Shown here in pieces: positions 18,458 to 28,192 of a stretch of 64,000 nt of DNA (positions are counted from its first letter, which is position 1; each line of letters opens with the position of its first letter). Both the position numbers and the translations under genes were made by a program. The stretch comes from Azospirillum lipoferum (GTDB taxonomy: Bacteria; Pseudomonadota; Alphaproteobacteria; Azospirillales; Azospirillaceae): NCBI RefSeq assembly GCF_024170005.1, contig NZ_JALJXJ010000019.1:84918-148917 (forward strand). The letters are read 5' to 3'. Under the pieces are notes generated by a model. It searched no databases and was not told where the DNA came from. It saw only the letters and a program-made list of their open reading frames with translations.

Positions 18458-19531
18458 ATGGCGACCGACCTCAAGCGAGAGAATTTCTCCGCCACCATCG
18501 ACGGCAAGCCGGTGGATCTGTTCACGTTGCGCAACAGGCGCGGCATGGTGGTGCGCATCACCAATTACGGTGCCAAGATCGAACAGATCCTGGTTCCCGA
18601 CCGCGACGGCGTCTTAGGCGACGTGGTTCAGGGCTATGACGGGATCGAGGGCGCGATGGGCGGACAGGCGTCCATGGGGTCCTTCATCGGGCGCTATTGC
18701 GGGCGCATCCCCGACGGGCGCTTCACCCTGGACGGCGTCACCCATCAGGCGGCGGTCAACAGCCCGCCCAACACCCTGCATGGCGGCCAGCGCGGCTCGC
18801 GCTTCCGCGTCTTCGACACCCGGCAACTCGACGAGTCCAGCCTGGAGCTGACCTATGTCTTCGAGGATGGCGAGGAGGGCTTTCCCGGCACCCTGCCGCT
18901 GCGGCTGGTCTATACGGTCGGCGACGACAACGCCCTGACCATCGCCTGGACCGCGGTGGCGGCCGACAGGACCACCATCGCCAACTTCACCGACCACACC
19001 TTCTTCAACCTGTCGGGCGATCTGGGATCGTCGATCCTCGACCACGTTGCCACCATCCATGCCGGCCGCTATCTGGCGCTCGGCGAGACGGCGGTGCCGA
19101 CCGGCGAGATGGTGGATGTCGCCGGCACGCCGCATGATTTCCGTACCCCGGCGGCGCTCGGCGCCCGCATCGAGGCCGACGACCGCATGCTGGCGCTCGG
19201 CAAGGGGTACGACCTGCATTACGTGATCGACAAGCCGGCAAGCGGCCCGGCGCCGGTCCTCCATGCGCGCTTCCTGCACCCGGCCAGCGGCCGGACGCTG
19301 GAGGTGCTGTCGACCGAACCCGGCCTGCAGCTCTACACCGGCAATGCCCTGGAGGGCAAAGCCCCGCGGGACGTCGGCAAGGGCGGCACGCTCTACACCA
19401 AACACAGCGCCTTCTGCGCCGAACCGTCGAAATTCCCCAACGCCGTCAACATTCCATCTTTCCCCTCCACTGTGCTTCGTCCCGGCCAATGGACCGCCGG
19501 GTCCATCGTCTACCGGTTCGGGGTCGCCTGA
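18458..19531 (+). CDS. galM: Aldose 1-epimerase (mutarotase)
   Basis: A cytoplasmic enzyme of 357 residues that interconverts alpha and beta anomers of aldoses such as glucose and galactose. Family motifs are present: NYGAKIEQILVPDRDG, IGRYCGRIPDGRF, NTLHGGQRG (catalytic His), NLTDHTFFNL-type block (NFTDHTFFNLSG) and the late EVLSTEPGLQLYTGN containing the catalytic Glu. No signal peptide is seen. It sits before pyk and fits the sugar-uptake genes elsewhere in the window. Confidence 0.93.
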   Translation: MATDLKRENFSATIDGKPVDLFTLRNRRGMVVRITNYGAKIEQILVPDRDGVLGDVVQGYDGIEGAMGGQASMGSFIGRYCGRIPDGRFTLDGVTHQAAVNSPPNTLHGGQRGSRFRVFDTRQLDESSLELTYVFEDGEEGFPGTLPLRLVYTVGDDNALTIAWTAVAADRTTIANFTDHTFFNLSGDLGSSILDHVATIHAGRYLALGETAVPTGEMVDVAGTPHDFRTPAALGARIEADDRMLALGKGYDLHYVIDKPASGPAPVLHARFLHPASGRTLEVLSTEPGLQLYTGNALEGKAPRDVGKGGTLYTKHSAFCAEPSKFPNAVNIPSFPSTVLRPGQWTAGSIVYRFGVA

Positions 19532-19603
19532 GGCGGCGGCCCGCCGCCCGCCCCCAACCTGACTTGCACGGCAGCCCAACCTTCCCTTGGAGTCCGTTAC
19601 GCC

Positions 19604-21103
19604 ATGAGCATTGCCAAGCCGATCCGCCGTTACCGGCAGACGAAGATCGTCGCCACGCTGGGTCCGTCCTCCTCCTCGCCCGAGATGATCCGCCGCCTGT
19701 TCGAAGCCGGCGTCGACGTCTTCCGCCTGAATTTCAGCCACGGCAGCCACCAGGACCATGGCGAGCGCCTCCGCGCCATCCGCGCGCTGGAGACGGAGAC
19801 CGGCCGCCCCATCGCCATCATGGCCGACCTCCAGGGGCCGAAACTGCGGCTGGGCCGCTTCGCCGACGGTCCGGTGACGCTGACCCCCGGCCAGTCCTTC
19901 TGCCTGGATCTGCTGGCGGAACCGGGCGACGCCCGCCGCGTCGGCATGCCGCATCCGGAGATCTTCGCCGCCCTGGTGCCGGATGCCGAACTGCTGCTGG
20001 ACGACGGCAAGGTGCGGCTGCGCGTCACCGCCTGCGGCGCCGATTTCGCCGAGACCGTGGTGGTGTCCGGGACGAGGCTGTCGGACCGCAAGGGCGTCAA
20101 CGTGCCCGGCGTGGTGCTGCCGTTGTCGCCGCTGACGCCCAAGGACCGTGCCGACCTGGACTTCGCCCTCGACCAGGGGGTGGACTGGGTGGCGCTGAGC
20201 TTCGTCCAGCGGCCGGAGGATGTGGCCGAGGCGCGCAAGCTGATCGCCGGCCGCGCCGCCCTGCTGTCGAAGCTGGAAAAGCCGCAGGCGATCCAGCATC
20301 TCGACCGCATCGTCGAGATGTCGGACGGCGTCATGGTGGCGCGCGGCGACCTGGGCGTGGAGATGCCGCCGGAAGACGTGCCGTCGATCCAGAAGCGCAT
20401 CATCCGCGCCGCCCGTCTGGCCGGCAAGCCGGTGATCGTCGCCACCCAGATGCTGGAATCGATGATCTCCGCCCCCGCCCCGACCCGGGCCGAGGCGTCC
20501 GACGTCGCCACCGCGGTGTTCGACGGCGCCGACGCCGTCATGCTGTCGGCGGAGACCGCATCCGGCGAGTATCCGGTGGAAGCGGTGTCGATCATGGACC
20601 GCATCGCCCGGCGGGTGGAGGGTGATCCGCTCTATCGCGGCCTGATGGACGCCCAGCATGCCGATCCGGAACAGACGGAATCGGACGCCATCACCGCGGC
20701 CGCCCGTCAGGTCGCCCACACGGTGAAGGCGGCGGCCATCGCCACCTACACCACCAGCGGTTCCACCACCCTGCGGGCGGCGCGCGAGCGGCCGGAGGTG
20801 CCGATCCTGTGCCTGACCGAACAGGCGGCCATCGCCCGCCGGCTGGTGCTGGCCTACGGCGTCCATGCCGTGCTGACGGAGGATGTCCAGAGCTTCTCCG
20901 ACATGGTGCACAAGGCGGCAAGACTGGCCTATGTGCATGGGCTGGCGGAGGAAGGCCAGCGGCTGGTCATCACCGCCGGCGTGCCGTTCGGCATGCCGGG
21001 ATCGACCAATATCCTGCGAATCGCCTGGGTCGAGGCGCCGAGCCGTCCGGAGCGCGAACGCGACGCCCGCGCCCGTCAGCCGATGCAGTTCGCCGACGCC
21101 TGA
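19604..21103 (+). CDS. pyk: Pyruvate kinase
   Basis: Converts phosphoenolpyruvate and ADP to pyruvate and ATP, the last step of the Entner-Doudoroff and Embden-Meyerhof routes. The 499 residues carry RQTKIVATLGPSS, FRLNFSHGSHQDH, the metal/active-site block SKLEKPQAIQHLDRIVEMSD with GVMVARGDLGVEMP, and KPVIVATQMLESMI. The C-terminal domain is complete, with a family-typical length. It follows galM by 72 bp. Confidence 0.97.
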   Translation: MSIAKPIRRYRQTKIVATLGPSSSSPEMIRRLFEAGVDVFRLNFSHGSHQDHGERLRAIRALETETGRPIAIMADLQGPKLRLGRFADGPVTLTPGQSFCLDLLAEPGDARRVGMPHPEIFAALVPDAELLLDDGKVRLRVTACGADFAETVVVSGTRLSDRKGVNVPGVVLPLSPLTPKDRADLDFALDQGVDWVALSFVQRPEDVAEARKLIAGRAALLSKLEKPQAIQHLDRIVEMSDGVMVARGDLGVEMPPEDVPSIQKRIIRAARLAGKPVIVATQMLESMISAPAPTRAEASDVATAVFDGADAVMLSAETASGEYPVEAVSIMDRIARRVEGDPLYRGLMDAQHADPEQTESDAITAAARQVAHTVKAAAIATYTTSGSTTLRAARERPEVPILCLTEQAAIARRLVLAYGVHAVLTEDVQSFSDMVHKAARLAYVHGLAEEGQRLVITAGVPFGMPGSTNILRIAWVEAPSRPERERDARARQPMQFADA

Positions 21104-21223
21104 CCACGACCTGACGTTCCTGCTTTCCGCCGACCGCCAGGCGTCCGTTTCGAATAAGCGGGGGCTTGGCGGAGTAACAAGCGCACGATGACTCGGCCTG
21201 GCGGCCTATCGACTTCTATACCC

Positions 21224-21237
21224 TTGACACCGGTCAA
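21224..21237. promoter_or_regulatory. CRP/FNR-like inverted repeat TTGAC-N4-GTCAA
   Basis: TTGACACCGGTCAA is a perfect inverted repeat with the spacing of CRP/FNR-family sites, 167 bp before the MHYT-HD-GYP start. It lies in a short AT-rich patch of the 300-bp gap 21104-21403. Nothing else in that gap looks like a gene. Confidence 0.4.
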
Positions 21238-21403
21238 ATAAAGATAGCTTTTTAACTAACTACCGGACGTTGCCCGGCGCCGTTCGACGCCGGAGATGAA
21301 TGCTCCACGGCCGAACTCGGGGTTTCCCTGTCTTGAAGTCCAGCCGGTGGAGCGGACAATCAGGAAGACCGGCGACCGTCAGGTGTTTTCGGGAGAGTCG
21401 TGG

Positions 21404-22876
21404 ATGTCGATCGAACTGGCCGGATTGTGTTTCACGTCGGCGTCCGGCCTGCCGTTCTCCCACGACCATTGGCTGGTGGCGCTGTCCTATGCCGTCGCCG
21501 CCTTCGCTTCCTACGCGGCGCTGGACATGGCGGAGCGGATGCACCGCACCAGCGGCGTCGCCCGCGTCCTGTGGCAGGGCTGCGCCGCGGCGGCGCTGGG
21601 CGGCGGCATCTGGGCCATGCATTTCATCGGCATGCTGGCGCTGACCATCGACACGCCGATCGCCTATGATCCGGTGAAGACGCTGCTGTCGCTGGTGACC
21701 TCCGTCGCCTTCGTCGCCGTCGGCTTCCGCATCATCCAGAATCGCCGCACCATGGGAGCCATCGCCGCGGCCGGCATCATCGTCGGGCTTGGGGTGGCGG
21801 CCATGCATTATCTCGGCATGGCGGCGATGGTGCTGCCGGCCCGCATCGCCTATGAGCCCACCCTTTGGGCATTGTCGGTCGCCATCGCCGCGGCGGCTGC
21901 CACCGCGGGGCTGTGGCTGGCCACCCGCATCCACCACCTGCGCGAACGCGCGCTGGCCGCCCTGGTGATGGCGATCGCCGTCTGCGGCATGCATTACACC
22001 GGGATGGCGGCACTGGTGGTGCAGGTCGATCCCACGCTGGTGCCGACGACCGGCTGGGTGGGTGACGGGGTCTCCAGCGGTCCGCTGGCCGCGGTGGTGG
22101 CGGTTGCCGCCTTCGGCCTTCTGCTGCTGGCGCTGGTCTCCACCACGGCCGACCGCCGCATCTCCGCCGCCTCGGCGCGCGAGGCCGCCGCCCTGCGCGT
22201 CGCCAATCTGGAACTGCAGGCCGCCCGCCTGCAACAGGAAGCGACCCAGCGCGAAATCATCCGCCGCCTGTGCAGCGCCGGCGAGTTCCGCGACAACGAG
22301 ACCGGCCAGCATGTGGCGCGCATGGCGCAGATCGCCAGCCAGTTGGCCCTGGCGGCCGGCCATCCTCCCGCCTTTGCCGCGCAACTGCTGGAGGCGGCCC
22401 CCCTGCACGACATCGGCAAGATCGGCATTCCCGACCATGTGCTGCTGAAGGCCGGCCGGCTCGACACCCAGGAATGGATGATCATGCGCCAGCACGCGAC
22501 CATCGGGCAGCGGCTGCTGGCCGGCAGCGGGTTGCCCCTGCTCGACCTCGCCGCCGAGATCGCCGGGACGCATCACGAGAAATGGGACGGCACCGGCTAC
22601 CCTGCCGGGCTGCGCGGCACGGACATCCCGCTGTCGGGCCGCATCGTCGCCATCGCCGATGTCTTCGACGCGCTGCTGTCCGCCCGCCCGTACAAGGAGC
22701 CCTGGCCGCTGGACGCCGTCGTCGCCCATATGCGGGAGCAGGCCGGCCGCCATTTCGATCCCGATCTGGTGAGGGTCTTTCTCGATAAGCTCGACCTGAT
22801 GGTGGCGATCCGCGGGCGCTTCATCGATGAGGAGCACAATCCGCTGCTGCTTGCGCAATCCGGCGCCGCCGAATGA
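21404..22876 (+). CDS. MHYT-sensor HD-GYP protein (c-di-GMP phosphodiesterase)
   Basis: A membrane-bound enzyme predicted to hydrolyse cyclic di-GMP. From ATG 21404 (GGGAGAG upstream) it has 490 residues. The N-terminal half has about seven helices with three MHYT-type metal/gas-sensing motifs (MHFIGM, MHYLGM, MHYTGM). After a coiled linker the HD-GYP domain is intact: HDIGKIGIPDHVL (from residue 335), HHEKWDGTGYPAGL and IADVFDAL. MHYT modules are thought to sense oxygen, NO or CO through bound metal. It precedes a GGDEF-EAL protein. Confidence 0.9.
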   Translation: MSIELAGLCFTSASGLPFSHDHWLVALSYAVAAFASYAALDMAERMHRTSGVARVLWQGCAAAALGGGIWAMHFIGMLALTIDTPIAYDPVKTLLSLVTSVAFVAVGFRIIQNRRTMGAIAAAGIIVGLGVAAMHYLGMAAMVLPARIAYEPTLWALSVAIAAAAATAGLWLATRIHHLRERALAALVMAIAVCGMHYTGMAALVVQVDPTLVPTTGWVGDGVSSGPLAAVVAVAAFGLLLLALVSTTADRRISAASAREAAALRVANLELQAARLQQEATQREIIRRLCSAGEFRDNETGQHVARMAQIASQLALAAGHPPAFAAQLLEAAPLHDIGKIGIPDHVLLKAGRLDTQEWMIMRQHATIGQRLLAGSGLPLLDLAAEIAGTHHEKWDGTGYPAGLRGTDIPLSGRIVAIADVFDALLSARPYKEPWPLDAVVAHMREQAGRHFDPDLVRVFLDKLDLMVAIRGRFIDEEHNPLLLAQSGAAE

Positions 22877-23006
22877 CCATCGGGGTTTCCCCCAATGGAA
22901 AATCCCGAGATAAACTGGTTTCGAGGGCGGGTTCTCTGCAATTACAGAAAATTGTTATGACTTGGCTGGTATCAACCATGATGCGGCGTTAACTTTTTCT
23001 TGGGCG

Positions 23007-23024
23007 ATACGAGAATAATCGTAT
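23007..23024. promoter_or_regulatory. Inverted repeat upstream of GGDEF-EAL gene
   Basis: ATACGA-N6-TCGTAT (23007-23024) lies 47 bp before the diguanylate cyclase/phosphodiesterase start within an AT-rich leader. It is a possible operator or short hairpin. No repressor can be assigned. Confidence 0.35.
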
Positions 23025-23071
23025 GATCCGGCTTTCCCGCCGGTCATCGCTATCCTTATCGATCCGGGACA

Positions 23072-25873
23072 ATGCATCAGACCCTGACCGCTGAGTTCGA
23101 CTGGCTCCCGGACCACAAGCTCCCGCAGACGAATGCGCTGTACGACGCGCTTCCGGTGGGGATCGCATTTCTGGACCGCCAGCTCCGCTGCCTGCGGCTG
23201 AACCGGCGCATGGGGGCATTGGCGGGAATTCCTCCCACCGCCGCAGCGGGGTTGCCGTTCACCGATGTCTGGCCCGGCGCGGAGGATGCGCTGCTCGCCG
23301 CGGCCCCGTCGGCACTGGCCGGCACGGTGGTGGAGGACATCCTCCTCGCCGGATCGGACCGTCTGCTGGTCGCCACCCTGCATCCGCACTGCGGCGAGGA
23401 TGGCACGGCTCTTCTCTGCGTCGTGGAGGACCGGACCGAGCTTCGGCAATGCAAGGCCGAAGTCCACCGGGTCAAGGAACTGCATCGCCACACGCTGGAA
23501 CTGAGCGACCTGTATCCCTGGTGCAGCACCCCAGACGGCACGCCGCGCACCACCCGGCGCTGGCGTGAGCGCACCGGCCTGGACGCGGCTGAAACCGCGA
23601 CCGCGCCGGACTGGATCGCAGCGCTCCATCCCGACGACCGCGCGCCGTTCGAGGCCGCCTGGACTCATAGCCTGCTCAACGGTGCCGAGCTGGAGATCGA
23701 CCTGCGCCTGCGCGTCGCCGGGAGCGGCGGGAGCGGCGAGACCCACCGCTGGTTCCGCCGCCGCTCCTCGCCCCAGCGGGACGAGGATGGACGCATCGTC
23801 CAGTGGTACGGCACCGACGAGGACATTCACGAACGCCGCCTTGCGGAAGACGCCCTGCGCGAGAGCGAGGGGTTCGCCCGCCAGATTCTGGACAACAGTC
23901 CGGAATGCGTGAAGGTGCTGGACATGGAGGGCCGGCTGACCTTCATGAACATCCCCGGCCTGCACCTGATGGAACTGGACAGTTTCGACTGCGTGGAGAA
24001 CCAGCTTTGGGAAAGCTTCTGGCCGGAAGAGCGGATAACACAGCTGCGTGAGACGATCGGGATTGCCAGGCGGGGCGGCACCGGCCGCTTCCTGGGATTC
24101 TGCCCGACGGCAAAGGGCACGCCGAAATGGTGGGACAATCTGGTCTGCCCGCTCCCCGGCGCCGATGGACGCCCACAGCGGCTGCTCGCAATCTCCCGCG
24201 ACGTCACCGACATCCAGCTCGCCCGGCAGGCGCTGGAGGAAACCACCGCCCTGCTGTCGGGCGTGCTGGAAAGCACCACCGACAGCGTGGTGTTCGTCGA
24301 CCGCGACTGGCGCATCACCTATCGCAACCCGGCCGCCGCCGCCGTTCACGAGGGCCGCGGCATCCGGCTGGGCGACGATTTCTTCGACGTGTTTCCGCAG
24401 CAGACAGAAAGCCGCAGCCGGTTCCGCAAGGCGATGACGGACCAGACGCCGGCCGTCTTCGAGGAGTTCGTGACGGCGCTGGATCAGTGGACGGAAATCC
24501 ACGCCTTCCCCACCGCGCAGGGATTGTCCGTCTTCTTCCGCAACGTCACCGAACGCCGGCGGCTGGAGGAGGAACGGCGCATCGCCCAGGACAAGATCGC
24601 CCGGCTGGCCCGGCTGGATTCGCTGACCGGCCTGCCCAACCGGCTGTATTTCCACGAAAGGCTGGAGCAGGCGTTGCGTGACGCGACCGGCGACTGCGCC
24701 ATGGCGGTCCATTACATCGACCTCGACCAGTTCAAGGCCGTCAACGATACGCTGGGGCACCATGCGGGCGACGCGCTGCTGCGGCAAGTGGCCGACCGGC
24801 TGCGCGGCTGCATCGGTACGGCCGATCTGGTTTCCCGCTTCGGCGGCGACGAGTTCGCCATCCTGCAAACCAATCTGTGGGGACCGGCGGAGGCGGAGGA
24901 TCTGGCCCGCTGCATCACCTCGGCCCTGGCGGAGCCGTTCGACATCGACGGCGCCCGGATCCAGACCGGCACCAGCGTCGGCATCGCCCTGTTCCGCCGC
25001 GACGGCGACGAGGCCGACGCCCTGATGAAGGCCGCCGACATCGCGCTCTACCGCGCCAAGGCGGACGGCCGCAACACCCACCGCTTCTTCGCGCCCGAAA
25101 TGGCGGAGCGGCTGAAGGCCTTCCACGACCTGAAGCTCGGCCTGCACGAGGCCCTGCGCCGGGGCGAGTTCGAGCTGCATTACCAGCCGCTGGTCTGCAC
25201 CGGCGATACGCGCATCCGCGGGTTCGAGGCGCTGATCCGCTGGCGCCGCCCCGGCCGCGGCCTGATCGGTCCGGGCGACTTCATTCCGGTGGCGGAGGAG
25301 ACCGGCCTGATCGGCCCGATCGGCGACTGGGCCCTGCGAGAGGCCTGCCGCGAGGCGACGCGCTGGCCCGACGACATCAGGGTCAGCGTCAATGTGTCCT
25401 CCGTCCAGTTCCGCAACAAGGGGCTGGTGGAGTCGGTGCGCCAGACGCTGGCCGACACCGGACTGGCACCCGGTCGGCTGGAGCTGGAGATCACCGAGTC
25501 CGTCCTGTTGCAGGACGACGACGCCAATCTCGACACCCTGCGCGAGCTGCGGGCGCTCGGTACCCGGATCGTCATGGACGATTTCGGCACCGGCTATTCG
25601 GCGCTGGGCTATCTCTGCCGCTTCCGCTTCGACAAGGTGAAGATCGACCGCAGCTTCGTCGCCCACCTGCCGCGCTGCGACGGCTCCACCGCCGTGGTGC
25701 AGGCGGTGGCCGGGATGGGCCGCAACCTGGGCATCGTCATCACCGCCGAAGGGGTGGAGGACCACACCCAGCTTGACGCCGTCCGCCGGCTGGGCTGCCA
25801 CGAGGCGCAGGGCTATCTCTTCTCCCGTCCGGTCCCGGCGGCGGAGGTGCCGGCGCTGATCGCCGGCGGATAA
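23072..25873 (+). CDS. PAS-GGDEF-EAL protein (c-di-GMP turnover)
   Basis: A cytoplasmic 933-residue protein with about four PAS/PAC segments in the first 510 residues (for example GRIVQWYGTDEDIHERR and PQRLLAISRDVTDIQLAR). A GGDEF domain with intact FGGDEF at about 590 and an EAL domain with FEALIRW near 718 follow. EAL catalytic blocks NVSSVQF, ELEITESVLL, MDDFGTGYSALGYL and KIDRSFV are present. Both activities look possible. There is no membrane helix, so input probably comes from PAS-bound cofactors or ligands. Confidence 0.93.
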   Translation: MHQTLTAEFDWLPDHKLPQTNALYDALPVGIAFLDRQLRCLRLNRRMGALAGIPPTAAAGLPFTDVWPGAEDALLAAAPSALAGTVVEDILLAGSDRLLVATLHPHCGEDGTALLCVVEDRTELRQCKAEVHRVKELHRHTLELSDLYPWCSTPDGTPRTTRRWRERTGLDAAETATAPDWIAALHPDDRAPFEAAWTHSLLNGAELEIDLRLRVAGSGGSGETHRWFRRRSSPQRDEDGRIVQWYGTDEDIHERRLAEDALRESEGFARQILDNSPECVKVLDMEGRLTFMNIPGLHLMELDSFDCVENQLWESFWPEERITQLRETIGIARRGGTGRFLGFCPTAKGTPKWWDNLVCPLPGADGRPQRLLAISRDVTDIQLARQALEETTALLSGVLESTTDSVVFVDRDWRITYRNPAAAAVHEGRGIRLGDDFFDVFPQQTESRSRFRKAMTDQTPAVFEEFVTALDQWTEIHAFPTAQGLSVFFRNVTERRRLEEERRIAQDKIARLARLDSLTGLPNRLYFHERLEQALRDATGDCAMAVHYIDLDQFKAVNDTLGHHAGDALLRQVADRLRGCIGTADLVSRFGGDEFAILQTNLWGPAEAEDLARCITSALAEPFDIDGARIQTGTSVGIALFRRDGDEADALMKAADIALYRAKADGRNTHRFFAPEMAERLKAFHDLKLGLHEALRRGEFELHYQPLVCTGDTRIRGFEALIRWRRPGRGLIGPGDFIPVAEETGLIGPIGDWALREACREATRWPDDIRVSVNVSSVQFRNKGLVESVRQTLADTGLAPGRLELEITESVLLQDDDANLDTLRELRALGTRIVMDDFGTGYSALGYLCRFRFDKVKIDRSFVAHLPRCDGSTAVVQAVAGMGRNLGIVITAEGVEDHTQLDAVRRLGCHEAQGYLFSRPVPAAEVPALIAGG

Positions 25874-25975
25874 TCTCGGCGGGCAGGGGAAAGCCCGAGA
25901 GACGCAACGCCTTCCGGCGACGGCTGTTCTGGTATGGGAACGCTTCCTGCCAGGACACCGACCCGGAGGACACCC

Positions 25976-26311
25976 ATGGCAAAGACCACCACCGACCACG
26001 ACGAGATCCGCCGCTGGGCCGAAAGCCACGGCGGCAGGCCCGCCGTCGTCCGCAGCACCCACGACGAGGCGCATGGCAGCGGCAGGAAAAGCCGCAAGAC
26101 CGGCGTCGGCCTGCTGCGCCTGATGTTCCCCAAGGCGCGCCAGTCCGACCATGGCGAACTGGAGGAGATCGAGTGGACCGAGTTCTTCCAGCAGTTCGAG
26201 GAGTCGAAGCTGGCACTCCTCTATGAGGAGGACTCCAACTTCAACAAGCTGATCGGCCGCGACACGGCGGAAAAGCGGGAGCATGGCGACCACAAGGCGG
26301 CCCGCCATTGA
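25976..26311 (+). CDS. Small conserved protein of unknown function
   Basis: A 111-residue soluble protein starting MAKTTTDHDEIRRWAESHGG, with GGAGGA six bases before the ATG. Landmarks are RRWAESHGGRPAVVRSTHDE, LLRLMFPKA, ELEEIEWTEFFQQFEESKLA and FNKLIGRDT. I recognise this as a widespread short family often mislabelled as a glucan branching enzyme; it is far too short to be one. It overlaps the following channel gene by 4 bases, so the two are made together. Confidence 0.8.
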   Translation: MAKTTTDHDEIRRWAESHGGRPAVVRSTHDEAHGSGRKSRKTGVGLLRLMFPKARQSDHGELEEIEWTEFFQQFEESKLALLYEEDSNFNKLIGRDTAEKREHGDHKAARH

Positions 26312-27126
26312 CGGATGCCGGCGACAGCCACCTGAACCAGGACGAGCGGGACGAGGTCAGGGAACGCTCCAATCCGCCGGCCCTGATCCTGCACGAGGCC
26401 ATCCGGCTGGAGGGACAGGAGGAGCTGAAGCGATCCACCTCCTCCCTGCTGTGGTCCGGTCTGGCGGCCGGGCTGTCGATGGGCTTTTCCATGGTGGGCG
26501 AGGCGCTGCTGACCACCCATCTGCCGGACGAGCCCTGGCGGCCGCTGATCGCCAGCTTCGGCTATTGTTTCGGCTTCCTGATCGTCATCCTGGGCCGTCA
26601 GCAGCTGTTCACCGAGAACACGCTGACGGTGATCCTGCCGCTGCTGCACCGCTGGTCGGGACATGGGTTGATGCTGGTGGTGCGGCTGTGGGCTCTGGTC
26701 TTCGCCGCCAACATCGTCGGCACCCTGCTGTTCTCCGCCTTCGCCATCGGGACGGAGGCCTTCTCCCCATCCCTGCGCGCCGCCTTCGTCGAGCTGGGCA
26801 CCACCGCCGCGCGGTCGGATTTCATGGCGACGACCCTGCATGGGGTGCTGGCCGGCTGGCTGATCGCATTGCTGGTGTGGATCACGCCATCGGTCGGACA
26901 GGCGCGCTTCTTCGTCATCGTCGCGCTGACCTGGCTGATCGCGCTGGGCAAATTCGCCCATGTCGTCGCCGGGTCGGTGGAGGTGTCCTTCGCCGCCATG
27001 TCCGGCGAGATCGGCTGGAACCGCTACGCCTTCGGCTTCCTGCTGCCGTCGCTGATCGGCAACGTGCTGGGCGGCGTCGGGCTGGTGGCGCTGATCAACC
27101 ACGCCCAGGTGCGGGAGGACCGCTGA
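26308..27126 (+). CDS. Formate/nitrite transporter (FNT) family channel, TTG start
   Basis: A 272-residue membrane protein of the FNT superfamily, the YfdC-like branch. After about 45 soluble residues there are six helices with the family-type loops (SGLAAGLSMGFSMVGEALL, GFLIVILGRQQLFTENTL, ALGKFAHVVAGSVEVSFAAM, LPSLIGNVLGGVGLVALINH). The only start placing the ribosome site (AAGGCGG) correctly is TTG at 26308, which overlaps the preceding TGA as TTGA. Substrate is not known; FNT proteins pass small monovalent anions or acids. Confidence 0.85.
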   Translation: MTDAGDSHLNQDERDEVRERSNPPALILHEAIRLEGQEELKRSTSSLLWSGLAAGLSMGFSMVGEALLTTHLPDEPWRPLIASFGYCFGFLIVILGRQQLFTENTLTVILPLLHRWSGHGLMLVVRLWALVFAANIVGTLLFSAFAIGTEAFSPSLRAAFVELGTTAARSDFMATTLHGVLAGWLIALLVWITPSVGQARFFVIVALTWLIALGKFAHVVAGSVEVSFAAMSGEIGWNRYAFGFLLPSLIGNVLGGVGLVALINHAQVREDR

Positions 27127-27141
27127 GGGTGATCGGAAGCT

Positions 27142-28047
27142 TCAGTTGAACCAGGGCGAGTTGAAAAAGGCAGTCCCGATCACGTCCCAGGCCCGCTTTA
27201 CGGTCGGAAGCTTGAGGGATTCGGGCGTGGCCGTTGCCCACAGCTCGACGCCGATCCGGTCACCGATCGGCAGGACTGAGACCAGTTCGTCGATCTCCTC
27301 TGAAAAGTCCGGCAACAGCGCAATTCCGCGGCCGGTGAGGACTGCACGATGGAGGGCCGAACTGGTGCTGACATTGACCAGCGGCCCCGTCGGGCTGCTG
27401 TGCGCGATGTCCGCCCATTGGACGAAGGACGGGTGGCTGGAATAGATCAGGTGGTTGAGGAGTGGCGCCTTCCCCAATTCCTTGAAATTGCCCGGGGCGC
27501 TGTTCTTGGTAAGGTAACTTTTCGCCACGACAGGCAGGAACCGCATAATTCCCAGCTTCCGCGCCTTGTATTCGCCCTGGCGGTGGATGTCGCTGCCGGG
27601 GTGAACGAGGATGATCTCGATGTCCGCGCGTGATTCCATGGGCAGGATGCTGACCTGCGGCAAGGCGTCCTGCGGGAACCGGATCGGTGTGGACGTGTCG
27701 GCGAACCCGGCGAGTTGCGGCGTCAGCAGGTACGACCCGATCCCCTCCGGCGCCGAGATGGTGACGGGCTTCGCATGTCGGTTGGCGATGGTCTCCAGCA
27801 GGAGGTCGAAATTGGTAACGGCCACCACCGCGGCGTCGGCCGCGTCAAGGAGCTGCAGGCCGGCATCCGTAAAAACCGTACCGGTCGACCGCTTCACGAA
27901 GAGAGGGACGCCGGCTTTGCGCTCCAATGCTGCCATTCGTCGACTGACGGTGGCGGCGTCGACGCCGAGAACCGCGGCGGCGTTGTAGGTCGATCCGCCT
28001 TCGGACAAGGCCAGCAGCATGCGCAGCGTGGTCAGGTCCGTCGCCAT
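27142..28047 (-). CDS. LysR-family transcriptional regulator
   Basis: A 301-residue regulator with an N-terminal winged helix (LRMLLALSEGGSTYNAAAVL, DAATVSRRMAALERKAGVPL) and a C-terminal ligand-binding domain. ATG 28047 is preceded by GGGGAGGAACC. GC content is visibly lower than in neighbouring genes. Its target may be the convergent FNT gene or genes outside the island; the sequence does not say. It points away from the RHH gene across a 145-bp gap. Confidence 0.88.
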   Translation of the reverse strand: MATDLTTLRMLLALSEGGSTYNAAAVLGVDAATVSRRMAALERKAGVPLFVKRSTGTVFTDAGLQLLDAADAAVVAVTNFDLLLETIANRHAKPVTISAPEGIGSYLLTPQLAGFADTSTPIRFPQDALPQVSILPMESRADIEIILVHPGSDIHRQGEYKARKLGIMRFLPVVAKSYLTKNSAPGNFKELGKAPLLNHLIYSSHPSFVQWADIAHSSPTGPLVNVSTSSALHRAVLTGRGIALLPDFSEEIDELVSVLPIGDRIGVELWATATPESLKLPTVKRAWDVIGTAFFNSPWFN

Positions 28048-28192
28048 CGGTTCCTCCCCATTATCCAGACAGGTCTTGGTGCTGCATCCCCGCAGCACGG
28101 TGCCGCTACCGGTGAGGGTACCACGGTATGTCCAGACGTCATACTACAGTATCGAACAGAAGAGCTGAATTTGCGATTAGAGGCATCGGAAT

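Noticed and set aside
22955..26308. A frame of over 1100 codons on the minus strand opposite the GGDEF-EAL gene
   Set aside because: The plus strand encodes intact PAS, GGDEF and EAL domains over the same DNA; the antisense product has no domain and skewed composition.
25976..26311. Annotation as a 1,4-alpha-glucan branching enzyme
   Set aside because: The protein is 111 residues with no glycosidase motifs; that name has spread through databases for this short family without support that I can see.
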